Notes: generated by a model not told the origin, from the letters alone. A stretch of DNA of 37,591 nucleotides from UMGS1370 sp963557065 (GCA_963557065.1 CAUWCT010000015.1:1-37591), one strand, 5' to 3'; counted from the first letter of the stretch, positions 8,575 to 17,606 are shown. A program made the numbers and translations.

Positions 8575-10082
8575 AACTGATTATTGCAGATGATGAAAAA
8601 ATAATACGGGAAGCCATTTCTACGATTATTGACTGGAAAAAATATGATATTGAACTGGTACGGATATGTAAAAATGGACTGGAAGCCTACCATGCTATCC
8701 TCGACGAATGCCCTGATATTGTTCTGACAGATATTCGGATGCCACATATGAGTGGGCTGCAGATCATAAAGAACGTTTCAGAAATGGGGCTGGACACACA
8801 GTTTATTATTTTATCCGGATATGGAGAATTTGAATATGCAAAAACCGCCATGCAATACGGAGTTAAACACTATTTGTTAAAGCCCTGCAACGAGCAGCAA
8901 ATCATCACCTGTATCCAGAAAACCGCACAGGACTGTTATCAGAAAAAGCTATCCATGCAAATGGGAAAAAATCAGTTTTTTATTATCAATAATCTGCAGC
9001 ACAGCGTCATTTCCAGCATCATCAATGATGTAATCTCACAAAAACCTGACTGTCCGGAAACTCTGATAAAAAACTATGAACCATATATGGATTTCTACTA
9101 TACTCCCTATACGCTGTTTTATATCTATTATCTGGAAGACGGGGCTTTAGAACATTTTCTGCATGAACTGGAGAATTACTGTTTGCATGAAATTCCCCTC
9201 CACACCATTCATGGCGTTTATGTTCATAATACCATGATCCTGTTTTTTAAAAACTACTCCCAGGATTATGGAGAGGTTATCCGGTTTTTATATCAGATTC
9301 CACTTTTGAACTCTCATGTGGAACTGGAAATCCGTCCTGAAAGTTTCTCCAATTTAAAAGACCTGATGCAAACAGTATTAGAAAAAATCCAGCGTTTCAG
9401 TATTATTTATTATATTAATAATTTTCACGCTTTTGCAACCTGCAATCATTTGTTTTTTACTGAAGAATCAGAACGCTGCTGTCAGAAGTTCAAAAATACC
9501 GGAGATCCCAAAGAACTTACCCCTTTGATGGATCTGTTTTCCGGCATAAGCGATCTAAATTTCTGCCGCCAGTTTGCCATTAATCTTCTTCTGAAAATAA
9601 TGGCCGATAATCTGACCTTTCCTGCCAGTGAGTTTACAGACTGGATTATGAGTCTAAATCACGAAAGCGATCTGGCACAGTTAAAAAAACTGATTGAACA
9701 GAAAATGCATCAAATTCTTTCCAGACCTGCTTCAGTCGGCAAAGTCAGTTCCATGACCAGACAGATCATGCTCTATGTAGAAGACCATCTTCAGGAATCC
9801 AATCTGACATTAAAATTCATTGCCGAAAACGAACTCTATATGAATGTAAACTATGTCAGCAGAAAATTTTTTAAAGATACTGGCATCAAATTTTCCCACT
9901 ACTTATCCGAAGTCAGAATCGCACGTGCCAAACAATACCTGGCATCCAATGAAGCGGATAAAATCCAGGATATTGCTGCATTAGTGGGGTATGGAAATAA
10001 TCCCCAGTATTTCTCGCATTTATTTAAGAAATGTGTTGGCATGACTCCCACTGAATTTAACCGTAATCTCGTCAGAAAATAA
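8568..10082 (+). CDS. YesN-type response regulator with AraC DNA-binding domain
   Basis: A 504-residue regulator that starts at a TTG codon (8568), supported by GGAGG ten bases upstream and by the correct N-terminus MLKLIIADDEK. The receiver domain (1-120) has the acidic pair Asp8/Asp9, phospho-acceptor Asp55 in VLTDIRMP and Lys105 in LLKP. A long middle region of about 270 residues has no domain I recognise. The last ~100 residues are an AraC/XylS double helix-turn-helix (LKFIAENELYMNVNYVSR, then DIAALVGYGNNPQYFSHLFK). It is the partner of the overlapping kinase and is expected to activate the divergent binding-protein operon. Confidence 0.9.
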   Translation: MLKLIIADDEKIIREAISTIIDWKKYDIELVRICKNGLEAYHAILDECPDIVLTDIRMPHMSGLQIIKNVSEMGLDTQFIILSGYGEFEYAKTAMQYGVKHYLLKPCNEQQIITCIQKTAQDCYQKKLSMQMGKNQFFIINNLQHSVISSIINDVISQKPDCPETLIKNYEPYMDFYYTPYTLFYIYYLEDGALEHFLHELENYCLHEIPLHTIHGVYVHNTMILFFKNYSQDYGEVIRFLYQIPLLNSHVELEIRPESFSNLKDLMQTVLEKIQRFSIIYYINNFHAFATCNHLFFTEESERCCQKFKNTGDPKELTPLMDLFSGISDLNFCRQFAINLLLKIMADNLTFPASEFTDWIMSLNHESDLAQLKKLIEQKMHQILSRPASVGKVSSMTRQIMLYVEDHLQESNLTLKFIAENELYMNVNYVSRKFFKDTGIKFSHYLSEVRIARAKQYLASNEADKIQDIAALVGYGNNPQYFSHLFKKCVGMTPTEFNRNLVRK

Positions 10083-10085
10083 AAT

Positions 10086-10135
10086 AAAAAACAGCTTCCC
10101 TGCCTGCAAAAATGCTGACAGAAAAGCTGTTTTTT
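10086..10135. terminator. Bidirectional terminator
   Basis: A 12-bp perfect inverted repeat (aaaaaacagctt at 10086-10097, its complement at 10124-10135) gives a run of six T at the end of the stem on either strand. It sits 4 bases after the regulator stop and 14 bases beyond the end of atpC, so it can end both transcripts. Confidence 0.8.
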
Positions 10136-10148
10136 CATCTTTATCCTG

Positions 10149-10550
10149 TTATTTGTTCCGCACTTCCAAACGCACCATGGCTCGTTTTAAAGCCAGTTCC
10201 GCTCTGGTTACGTCTACCTCGGCGCTATGGCTTTTAAGCCGCCTTTCTGCGCGGATGCGGGCCTCTTCTGCACGTTTTACGTCGATTTCTTCCGGCCACT
10301 CTATCACTTCTGCCATGATTGTAATTTCTTCCGGCATTACCTGGATAAATCCGGACATCAGCGCCGCCTCGCGGCTCTCTCCATCTTTATGAATATGGAG
10401 AACACCTGGGGCAATGACAGCGGTCAGCGGAATATGACCTTTATAAATACCAACGTCTCCTTCTGTAGTGGTCAGTTCCACCATAGAAGCCTCTCCCTCG
10501 TAAAAATTCTCATCCGGAGTGATAATCTGCAAACGGAATTCCTCTGCCAT
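10149..10550 (-). CDS. atpC: ATP synthase F1 epsilon subunit
   Basis: A 133-residue epsilon subunit. The N-terminal beta-sandwich is clear (FRLQIITPDENFYEGEA, then TTEGDVGIYKGHIPL), and the C-terminal part is a helical hairpin rich in Arg/Ala/Glu (AEEARIRAERRLKS, ELALKRAMVRLEV). It links the rotor to the c ring and can inhibit ATP hydrolysis. It is the last gene of the operon, 11 bases after atpD, and is followed by the bidirectional terminator. Length is normal for the family. Confidence 0.95.
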   Translation of the reverse strand: MAEEFRLQIITPDENFYEGEASMVELTTTEGDVGIYKGHIPLTAVIAPGVLHIHKDGESREAALMSGFIQVMPEEITIMAEVIEWPEEIDVKRAEEARIRAERRLKSHSAEVDVTRAELALKRAMVRLEVRNK

Positions 10551-10561
10551 AATCAGCCCTC

Positions 10562-11953
10562 CTATTTCACGCGGGCAAGAACGTCGTCAATATTACCTGC
10601 ATTTAAGAACAAATTTTCCGGAATGTCGTCATGCTTGCCTTCCAGAATCTCCTTGAATCCCTGAACAGTCTCACTTAACGGCACATAACGGCCTTCCAGT
10701 CCGGTAAACTGTCCGGCAACAAAGAATGGCTGAGATAAGAATCTCTGGATCTTTCTTGCACGGGATACGGTCAGCTTATCTTCTTCGGAAAGCTCGTCCA
10801 TACCCAACATGGCGATAATATCCTGAAGTTCTTTATACTTCTGAAGAACTTCCTGAACGCCGCGGGCTACATTGTAATGCTCCTCACCGATAATACGGGG
10901 GTCCAGGATTCTGGAAGAAGATTCCAGGGGATCTACTGCCGGATAAATACCAAGTTCCACAATGGAACGGCTCAATACGGTAGTCGCATCCAAATGGGCA
11001 AAGGTATTGGCGGGAGCCGGGTCTGTCAGGTCATCTGCCGGCACATATACTGCCTGTACAGAGGTAATGGAACCGTTCTTTGTAGAAGTGATACGCTCCT
11101 GAAGAGCGCCCATCTCGGTCTGTAAAGTCGGCTGATAACCTACTGCGGAAGGCATACGCCCAAGCAGAGCAGATACCTCTGAGCCAGCCTGAGTAAAACG
11201 GAAAATATTGTCAATAAAGAGCAGGACGTCTTTTCCGCCCTTATCGCGGAAGTATTCCGCCATGGTTAAGCCGGTCAGACCAACTCTCATACGCGCTCCC
11301 GGCGGCTCGTTCATCTGGCCAAATACCATCGTAGTTTTATTAATAACGCCGGATTCCTGCATCTCGTGGTAAAGGTCATTTCCCTCTCTGGTACGTTCTC
11401 CTACACCCGTAAATACAGAATATCCGCCATGCTCTGTGGCGATGTTGCGGATTAACTCCTGGATTAAAACGGTCTTTCCTACACCTGCGCCGCCAAACAG
11501 GCCAATCTTTCCACCCTTCTGATATGGGCAGAGAAGGTCAACTACTTTGATTCCGGTCTCCAGAATTTCTGTCTCTGTAGACTGCTCTTCAAAAGTCGGG
11601 GCTTTTCTATGGATGGGAAGATACTCTTCTACCTCTGGCTGAGGCTTATTGTCGATTGCATCGCCTAAAACATTAAAAATACGTCCCAGGGTGTTCTCGC
11701 CTACCGGAACCGAAATCGGCGCGCCAGTAGCCACAGCGTCCATACCACGAACCAGACCATCGGTTGTGCCCATGGCGATACAGCGCACTGTATCATCGCC
11801 AAGATGCTGGGATACTTCAACCGTCAGCTTGCCGCCATCTGCAAGAGGCACCTGAATGGCCTCATTGATTTCCGGCAGTTTGCCCTGGCTGAACTTAATA
11901 TCCAACACAGCGCCGATAATCTGTGTAATCTTACCTGTGTTCTGTTCTGCCAT
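10562..11953 (-). CDS. atpD: ATP synthase F1 beta subunit (catalytic)
   Basis: A 463-residue catalytic subunit. Visible landmarks are the N-terminal barrel (KITQIIGAVLDIKF), Walker A GGAGVGKT at 154-161, the catalytic GERTREGND segment, Walker B VLLFIDNIFR and the DELSEED-loop equivalent DELSEEDK near residue 390. It makes ATP in the rotating F1 head with the alpha subunit. It has its own strong ribosome site (AAGGAG, 7-8 bases before ATG). It is separated from atpG by a 212-base gap holding a palindromic repeat element, unlike the otherwise tight operon. Confidence 0.98.
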   Translation of the reverse strand: MAEQNTGKITQIIGAVLDIKFSQGKLPEINEAIQVPLADGGKLTVEVSQHLGDDTVRCIAMGTTDGLVRGMDAVATGAPISVPVGENTLGRIFNVLGDAIDNKPQPEVEEYLPIHRKAPTFEEQSTETEILETGIKVVDLLCPYQKGGKIGLFGGAGVGKTVLIQELIRNIATEHGGYSVFTGVGERTREGNDLYHEMQESGVINKTTMVFGQMNEPPGARMRVGLTGLTMAEYFRDKGGKDVLLFIDNIFRFTQAGSEVSALLGRMPSAVGYQPTLQTEMGALQERITSTKNGSITSVQAVYVPADDLTDPAPANTFAHLDATTVLSRSIVELGIYPAVDPLESSSRILDPRIIGEEHYNVARGVQEVLQKYKELQDIIAMLGMDELSEEDKLTVSRARKIQRFLSQPFFVAGQFTGLEGRYVPLSETVQGFKEILEGKHDDIPENLFLNAGNIDDVLARVK

Positions 11954-12005
11954 CTTGTTTCTCCTTGCTTAAATTTATGATAAAATACTAACTGTTATAA
12001 AACTG

Positions 12006-12158
12006 TAACTGTTCAGAACGGGGCAATCTTCTTGTCCGGCAAAGCCGAACAAGAAGCATCGGAGATTCCTCCGATGTGAAATCCGGTGTAAAAAGCTGTT
12101 TACAAGCCAGCTTGACACAGCTTTTTACGCCAGATTTCCCGCCGTCCTAGATAGTTAC
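12006..12158. repeat. Palindromic repeat element, copy A, inside the atp operon
   Basis: Ends gtaactgttcag (from 12006) and ctagatagttac (to 12158) pair as imperfect terminal inverted repeats continuing into acggg/ccgt. Inside are three hairpins: cttcttgt/acaagaag with cggc/gccg, catcggag/ctccgatg, and a 21-bp stem (ggtgtaaaaagctgt with its near complement). The end sequence and the cttcttg...caagaag hairpin recur at 24980-25050 and 27115-27265, so this is a diverged member of that family. It lies in the atpG-atpD gap and would be transcribed within the operon mRNA. Confidence 0.7.
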
Positions 12159-12165
12159 GTAAATC

Positions 12166-13020
12166 TTATGAAATCGCATTTGCGCCGGCAATAATTTCTG
12201 TCAGTTCCTGAGTAATGGAATCCTGTCTTGCCCGATTGTACTGAAGGCTTAAAGAATCTATCATTTCCTCAGCATTGCTGGTTGCCGAATCCATGGCCGT
12301 CATACGCGCGCCGTTCTCACTGGCAACTGCCTCAAGAAACGCACCGTAAATCAGGCTGCTCATATATTTGGGGATGATGGCGCTTAAAACCTCATCCTCA
12401 TTAGGCTCATAGTTCATAAGCAGCGTGTCGGATTCTTCTTCTGAGAAATCCATCTCCACCGGAAGCAGCTTAATTAACTTTGGAATATGAACCACCGTAT
12501 TTTTAAAGGAAGTATAGGCCAGATAAATCTCGCCGATTTCCCCTCTGGCAAATTCATCTAACAGTTCCAGGGTCAAATCTGCTGCATCCCGGTACATGGG
12601 TTCGTTGATTACATCGGAATAATCCCTTTTAATCTGATACCCTTTTCGCACCAGACCGTCCCGTCCCTTACGTCCAATGGCATAGATACTGGTGTCTTCC
12701 GGCGGAGTCTGTTCGCTCCCGGCAATCAGTTTCACAATGCTGCTGTTGTAGCCGCCTGCCAGTCCTCTGTTGGAAGTAACGGCAATGACCGCCTTCTTTT
12801 TAGAACCGCTGGGGCGAAGATACTTGTGAGCAAGGTTTCCTGATTTGCGCAGCATTGTCCCAATGGTCGCATACATTATATCGGAATAGGGCCTGGATGC
12901 CTCTGCTTTTGTCCTGGATTTCTGCAATTTTACAGTGGAAACCAGCTTCATGGCCTTGGTAATCTGCTGAGTGCTCTGGATACTGGCGCGTCTGCGTTTA
13001 ATATCTCTCATGGATGCCAT
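12166..13020 (-). CDS. atpG: ATP synthase F1 gamma subunit
   Basis: A 284-residue central-stalk subunit. The N-terminus MASMRDIKRRRASIQSTQQI and the C-terminus SLSLQYNRARQDSITQELTEI are the hallmark gamma helices that form the rotating coiled coil. The middle Rossmann-like domain includes AVTSNRGLAGGYNSSIVK. The gene follows atpA by 18 bases. Length is normal for clostridial gamma subunits. It transmits ion-driven rotation of the c ring to the catalytic head. Confidence 0.97.
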   Translation of the reverse strand: MASMRDIKRRRASIQSTQQITKAMKLVSTVKLQKSRTKAEASRPYSDIMYATIGTMLRKSGNLAHKYLRPSGSKKKAVIAVTSNRGLAGGYNSSIVKLIAGSEQTPPEDTSIYAIGRKGRDGLVRKGYQIKRDYSDVINEPMYRDAADLTLELLDEFARGEIGEIYLAYTSFKNTVVHIPKLIKLLPVEMDFSEEESDTLLMNYEPNEDEVLSAIIPKYMSSLIYGAFLEAVASENGARMTAMDSATSNAEEMIDSLSLQYNRARQDSITQELTEIIAGANAIS

Positions 13021-13038
13021 GATTTGTCACCTGCCTAT

Positions 13039-14541
13039 CTACATCTGCGCTTTGCATTCTGTAATTGCTTTTACCAGCAATTCCTCTGTCTGCGAAGTGA
13101 TTTCCTTGGTTTCCCGGATACTTGCCGGAATCTCCGGATACTTTTTATCTATGAATTTAAAGAGTTCCTTTTCAAAATCCAACACCTTAGCGGTGGGAAT
13201 GTCCAACAGGTACTTCTTGGTTGCCGCATAGATAATGATAACCTGATACTCAACCGGCATTGGCTGATACTGGCCCTGTTTTAATACTTCTTTGATTCTC
13301 TCGCCCTGGGCAAGCTGTTCTTTGGTGCTTGCATCCAGTTCGGAACCAAACTGAGCAAAGGATGCCAGTTCGCGGTACTGGGCAAGTTCCACACGAATCG
13401 GGGCCGCAATCTTCTTAATCGCCTTAATCTGCGCCGCGCCGCCTACTCGTGATACAGACAGACCTGCATTAATTGCAGGACGGAAACCGGAGTTAAACAT
13501 CTCTGTCTCCAGATAAATCTGACCGTCTGTAATGGAAATTACGTTGGTCGGAATATAAGCGGAAACGTCGCCTGCCTGGGTCTCAATAATCGGAAGAGCC
13601 GTTAAAGAACCGCCGCCCAGTTCGTCTGACAGCTTGGACGCACGCTCCAGCAGTCTGGAGTGGAGATAGAATACGTCTCCAGGATATGCCTCACGTCCCG
13701 GCGGTCTTTTGAGCAGAAGGGAAAGGGTACGGTAAGCGGCTGCGTGTTTACTTAAGTCATCATAAACAACCAGTACGTCCTCGCCGTTTTCCATCCATTC
13801 CTCGCCGATTGCACAGCCGGAATACGGAGCAATATACTGTAAAGGAGCCAGGTCAGATGCAGTAGAAACGACTACGGTGGTGTAATCCATAGCGCCAAAC
13901 TCATCCAGCGTCTTTACAATATTCGCTACTGTAGAAGCTTTCTGTCCAATAGCGACATAAATACAGTGAACGCCCTGTCCTTTCTGGTTAATAATGGTAT
14001 CAATGGCAATCGCCGTCTTACCTGTCTGACGGTCGCCAATAATCAGCTCACGCTGTCCTCTTCCGATCGGAATCATGGCGTCAATAGCCTTGATACCGGT
14101 CTGCAGCGGAGTATCTACGGATTTTCTCTCAATTACACCATGGGCAACCCGCTCAATGCGGCGGAATTTGCCCGTCTCAATGGGGCCTTTGCCATCAATA
14201 GGCTGTCCCAGAGCGTTTACAACGCGGCCTGTCAGCGCATCGCCTACCGGCACTTCCACAACTCGGCCTGTGGTCTTTACCATATCGCCTTCACTGATGT
14301 TTTTTGTATCACCAAGAAGAACGGCGCCTACGTTGTCTTCCTCCAGGTTTAAAACCATGCCGTAGATTTCTCCTGGGAACTCCAGAAGTTCTCCCTGCAT
14401 TGCCTTTTCAAGACCGTGGATTCGCGCGATACCGTCTGCGACCTGGATAACGGTACCCACATCAGAGACTTCCAGCTTTGTTGAATATTTCTCAATCTGC
14501 TCTTTAATCACAGAGCTGATTTCTTCTGGTCTTAAATTCAT
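13039..14541 (-). CDS. atpA: ATP synthase F1 alpha subunit
   Basis: A 500-residue non-catalytic nucleotide-binding subunit. The ATG at 14541 (MNLRPEEISSVI) gives the standard family N-terminus; a GTG at 14556 would add five residues and cannot be excluded because the ribosome site is weak for either. Walker A GDRQTGKT is at residues 169-176, the alpha signature RPPGREAYPGDVFYLHSR and the arginine-finger segment ISVTDGQ-like ISITDGQIY are present, and the SRVGGAAQ motif follows. It alternates with beta in F1. The gene lies between atpH and atpG in canonical order. Confidence 0.97.
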   Translation of the reverse strand: MNLRPEEISSVIKEQIEKYSTKLEVSDVGTVIQVADGIARIHGLEKAMQGELLEFPGEIYGMVLNLEEDNVGAVLLGDTKNISEGDMVKTTGRVVEVPVGDALTGRVVNALGQPIDGKGPIETGKFRRIERVAHGVIERKSVDTPLQTGIKAIDAMIPIGRGQRELIIGDRQTGKTAIAIDTIINQKGQGVHCIYVAIGQKASTVANIVKTLDEFGAMDYTTVVVSTASDLAPLQYIAPYSGCAIGEEWMENGEDVLVVYDDLSKHAAAYRTLSLLLKRPPGREAYPGDVFYLHSRLLERASKLSDELGGGSLTALPIIETQAGDVSAYIPTNVISITDGQIYLETEMFNSGFRPAINAGLSVSRVGGAAQIKAIKKIAAPIRVELAQYRELASFAQFGSELDASTKEQLAQGERIKEVLKQGQYQPMPVEYQVIIIYAATKKYLLDIPTAKVLDFEKELFKFIDKKYPEIPASIRETKEITSQTEELLVKAITECKAQM

Positions 14542-14592
14542 AACTGAGGTTCGCACCTTCTTTCTGTTATCAGTAATGGTTCGGCTGTCAAA

Positions 14593-15141
14593 TCAAGCCA
14601 GCCGGACGGTCAAGAGCTGTTTTTTCAGCTCATAGAGCTGGGTTTTAATACTGCTGTCCACCACCCGATCGCCGATACGGATAACCATACCGCCGATTAA
14701 GCCTGGATCTACAGTATATTCCATCTCAAACTCCACATAAGGAGTGGTTTCTAACAGCTTCGCCTTTACCGCAGCTTTCTGCTCATCCCGCAGAGCTACT
14801 GCGCTTGTAACGGAAGCCGTACCAATTTTTTTATATTCCCGGACCGCCTGAATAAAATAATCCAGAATCATCGGGATTTCTTTTTGCCTGCCCTTGTCAA
14901 CAATGATTGTCAAGAAGCCCATCATCTCATCCGAGACTCTTCCGGAGAAAACATTCTCCATGACGGAAATCTTCTCTTCCTTTACAATCTGAGGATGATT
15001 CAGCGCATCCATCAGTTTCGGGTTGTCCCGAAAAATGCCGCATAAAGCCTGGGCTTCTTCATAGACCGCTTCCAGAGTCTGTTTCTCTAAAGCCGCCTCA
15101 AACAATGCATCGCCGTATACCTTTGCTGTCAGCTTTGCCAT
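14593..15141 (-). CDS. atpH: ATP synthase F1 delta subunit
   Basis: A 182-residue peripheral-stalk subunit (OSCP homologue) that joins F1 to the b dimer. The N-terminus AKLTAKVYGDALFEAALE and the C-terminal segment VDPGLIGGMVIRIGDRVVDSS are diagnostic. The gene overlaps the end of atpF by 13 bases, indicating coupled translation, and is followed by atpA. Confidence 0.95.
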   Translation of the reverse strand: MAKLTAKVYGDALFEAALEKQTLEAVYEEAQALCGIFRDNPKLMDALNHPQIVKEEKISVMENVFSGRVSDEMMGFLTIIVDKGRQKEIPMILDYFIQAVREYKKIGTASVTSAVALRDEQKAAVKAKLLETTPYVEFEMEYTVDPGLIGGMVIRIGDRVVDSSIKTQLYELKKQLLTVRLA

Positions 15142-15644
15142 GTATCCTCACCCATTTCCTTCAGAGTCTCGTCAATCAATGCATCCTGAATCCTGGTATC
15201 AATGGAAGCAGCGACTGCTTTGCCTGCCATCAGGGAAGCAATGGAAACAACTTCCTGCTTCATCTCGTCTAACGCTTTCTTTCTCTCCAGCTCAATTTCC
15301 TTGCCGGCGCGTTCTACGATTCTGGCTGCCTCCGCTCTGGCTTCGTCAAGAATCTCAGCCTCGCGGCGCTTTGCTTTTCTTCTGGCTTCTTCCAGGATAG
15401 CATCTGCTTCCTTGTTCACAGCCTTCAGCTTCGCGTCATACTCTGCCTTCATTTCTGCTGCGCTCTTCTGATCCAGAGCCGCCTGTTCCAGTTCGTCCGC
15501 AATCTTTTTGCGGCGCTTTTCCAGGAAGTCTCTGGCTGGGTTAAACAGCAGATAGGATAATGCAAAGAACAGGATAAAGATATTAATTCCAGTCAGCACC
15601 GCATCGTGCAGCAACTGGGGGTCAAATCCAATTAACCGATCCAA
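15129..15644 (-). CDS. atpF: ATP synthase Fo b subunit
   Basis: A 171-residue b subunit. A single N-terminal membrane helix (about residues 15-33, INIFILFFALSYLLFNPARDFL) is followed by a long charged helix rich in Ala, Glu, Lys and Arg (residues 38-145), the peripheral-stalk coiled coil that dimerises and holds F1. The N-terminus reads IGFDPQLLHDAVLTGIN, a form common in clostridia. It lies between atpE and atpH. Confidence 0.95.
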   Translation of the reverse strand: MDRLIGFDPQLLHDAVLTGINIFILFFALSYLLFNPARDFLEKRRKKIADELEQAALDQKSAAEMKAEYDAKLKAVNKEADAILEEARRKAKRREAEILDEARAEAARIVERAGKEIELERKKALDEMKQEVVSIASLMAGKAVAASIDTRIQDALIDETLKEMGEDTWQS

Positions 15645-15696
15645 AATCTCGCCTCCTCTTGTGCTATTATCTTATAATTGCCCGTTTTCCGGCTAA

Positions 15697-15951
15697 TCAA
15701 CCGAAAGGCTTAACGAACATCAGGATAATAGCAACAACCAGACCGTACAGACCGGTAGTCTCAGCAACCGCCTGTCCTAACAGCATGGTGGAAGTAATGT
15801 CAGATTTGGCGCCAGGATTACGTCCAACTGCAGAAGCACCGTAACCTGCGGCAATACCCTGACCTACACCAGGACCGATACCAGCGATCATCGCCAGACC
15901 AGCACCAATAGCAGAACAACCATAGATAAAATCCTGACCTGAAAAATTCAT
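15697..15951 (-). CDS. atpE: ATP synthase Fo c subunit with a sodium-type ion site
   Basis: An 84-residue hairpin of two membrane helices joined by the polar loop GRNPGAK. The first helix has the Gly-rich segment AGIGPGVGQG and the second the carboxylate segment VAETTGLYG. The ion-binding residues match the Na+-dependent c rings known from Ilyobacter and related species: Gln31, Glu64, Thr65 and Tyr69, with Val62 nearby. A proton-only ring normally lacks the Gln plus Ser/Thr pair. This supports, but does not prove, a sodium-coupled ATP synthase. It forms the rotor ring and sits between atpB and atpF. Confidence 0.95.
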   Translation of the reverse strand: MNFSGQDFIYGCSAIGAGLAMIAGIGPGVGQGIAAGYGASAVGRNPGAKSDITSTMLLGQAVAETTGLYGLVVAIILMFVKPFG

Positions 15952-15993
15952 ATTGATTCCTCCTGTAATGAAAAATAAATTTGTAAAACTTTG

Positions 15994-16704
15994 TTATTCC
16001 ATTTTGTCGTTGATGTAAACCATGGTCAGCATACAGAATACATATGTCTGAATACATCCTGAGAATACATCACAATATACGTGCAGCGCCGCTGGAATAC
16101 CGATATTGGCAAGAAGCGGCATCATGCCGTACCACAATCCCATGATGATAACTCCGGAAAGCAGGTTTGCAAACAAACGGAGCGAGATGGAGATTGGATT
16201 GGCCAGCTCTCCGATTAGGTTAATCGGAAACAGAATCGGCGTCGGCTCAAACAAGCTGGTAAAGTGGTGGAGCCGCCGGTTCTTGATACCCTGATACTGG
16301 ACAATGAAAAAGGTAACCATTCCCAGCAGGAAGGTAACGCCATAATCCGCAGTAGCCGCACGAAGTCCCAGCAGACCGCTCAGGTTGTTAAACAGGATAA
16401 AGATAAAAATGGTGCCGATATAATTGGCAAATTTATATGCATTCCCGTTCAGGATTCCTACGGTCATCTTGTCTAACATCTCTGTAGCCAGTTCTATCAC
16501 GTTCTGGAACATGCCCGGAACATCTGTGGCCTTTTTCATGGCCCGGTTGGCCGCAAAAGCCAGTGCCAGAATGATCAGCGTGATGATCGTCATGGAAACC
16601 GTAGTAGTCGTCAGCCAAAGTTCCTGACCAAACAGCTCGTATTTGAGCACCCCATGGATCATAAAATCCGGTTCTCTTGCAACCAGCATTCCCATACTTC
16701 CCAT
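15994..16704 (-). CDS. atpB: ATP synthase Fo a subunit
   Basis: A 236-residue stator subunit with five to six membrane helices. The essential arginine is Arg176 in ISISLRLFANLLSG, and NLIGELANP precedes it, as in the family. Together with the c ring it forms the two ion half-channels. The start at 16704 has GGAGG seven bases upstream. It follows the atpI-like gene by 36 bases and precedes atpE by 42 bases. Confidence 0.95.
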   Translation of the reverse strand: MGSMGMLVAREPDFMIHGVLKYELFGQELWLTTTTVSMTIITLIILALAFAANRAMKKATDVPGMFQNVIELATEMLDKMTVGILNGNAYKFANYIGTIFIFILFNNLSGLLGLRAATADYGVTFLLGMVTFFIVQYQGIKNRRLHHFTSLFEPTPILFPINLIGELANPISISLRLFANLLSGVIIMGLWYGMMPLLANIGIPAALHVYCDVFSGCIQTYVFCMLTMVYINDKME

Positions 16705-16740
16705 ACACAGGTCCTCCTTTCTTATGTTTTAAATTAAAAC

Positions 16741-17184
16741 TTAAACACCACTCTGATCCAGTTCCCCTTCCTCAATACCGTATAGGCGCCAGCCGCCTAA
16801 ACGGTGAACAATTGGCCGAAGATAGGCCCCGGTTTTTAATCCCATTGTGCCTACTACCATTGCCAACGGGTTTATCTGAGGCACGCAAAACAGCACCAAA
16901 AGCAGCACTGCAATATACACTGCCTTTCGTCCCAGCGCATGTACCAGAGTGGTTTTGTTGGCATAGCCCTCATCTCCACTGTCCATGGCTCTCTCTGTGA
17001 TAATTGCCATATGAATCAGCATGGCGGCTGCGGAGACTGCGCCTGCAGCCAATCCCAGAAAAATCGGCAGCGCCTTTTGATCCAGAACATAACAGATGAT
17101 GAATGCCAAAATCCCCAGCACTGCATTATGAAACAAAATCCCTGCAGACATTTCAAGGATCAGGTTTTTTGTATCTTTGCTCAA
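16741..17184 (-). CDS. atpI: ATP synthase subunit I-like membrane protein
   Basis: A 147-residue protein with four predicted membrane helices (about residues 14-34, 38-60, 88-103 and 107-122). Its place immediately before atpB and its AtpI-like composition (ILFHNAVLGILAFIICYVL, RPIVHRLGG near the end) support the assignment; the family is poorly conserved. AtpI proteins assist assembly of the c ring, and AtpZ/AtpI pairs have been proposed to act in divalent-cation uptake. It overlaps the upstream gene by 4 bases (ATGA). Confidence 0.75.
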   Translation of the reverse strand: MSKDTKNLILEMSAGILFHNAVLGILAFIICYVLDQKALPIFLGLAAGAVSAAAMLIHMAIITERAMDSGDEGYANKTTLVHALGRKAVYIAVLLLVLFCVPQINPLAMVVGTMGLKTGAYLRPIVHRLGGWRLYGIEEGELDQSGV

Positions 17185-17564
17185 TCCAAATCCTCCTTTA
17201 CCTTGTCAGCATCCAGGCTTTTTCTCTCTGTAGCCAAAACGTCTGCACCTCTGCCGATAATCCGGCTGGCTGTTTTGGGGCGGCTGACCTCCTGATAGAA
17301 AGATGCCTTTTTTGCCGCCCGTTCCTGATCTTCTATGGCTTCCTGCTTTTCATTGACGAGAACGGTATTTTTCGCCATGACGTAACCGCAGCGGCCTCCG
17401 GACAGGACTCCCAAAATCAGCAGCGGAAGAATCAGTCTGGTTCCATAATGAGTGTCGATATAATACCCGGCAAAAACACATAAAAAGACAGGCGTCATAA
17501 CGCTGAGTCCAAGCTGTGTTACCATAGCAAGACTCCGAAACACACTTCTTTGATGCCGCATCAC
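17181..17564 (-). CDS. AtpZ/AtpI-family protein at the head of the ATP synthase operon
   Basis: A 127-residue protein with two membrane helices (about 9-31 and 41-61) enclosing GYYIDTHYGTRLILP, which matches the family pattern of a Gly, an Asp and GT before the second helix. The C-terminal half is charged and cytoplasmic. Start: GTG at 17564 lies 8 bases after GGAGG and an ATG follows directly, so either is possible. It is the first gene of the operon. A role in Fo assembly, or with AtpI in ion uptake, is inferred from the family. Confidence 0.75.
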   Translation of the reverse strand: MMRHQRSVFRSLAMVTQLGLSVMTPVFLCVFAGYYIDTHYGTRLILPLLILGVLSGGRCGYVMAKNTVLVNEKQEAIEDQERAAKKASFYQEVSRPKTASRIIGRGADVLATERKSLDADKVKEDLD

Positions 17565-17606
17565 AAACCTGTCCTCCTTTCATATTTTTGCGCATGTATA
17601 GAGTAC

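Noticed and set aside
12006..12158. Target-site duplication around the repeat copy inside the atp operon
   Set aside because: The flanking bases (ttataaaact and gtaaatctta) do not match, so insertion at this copy cannot be shown directly, perhaps because it is old.
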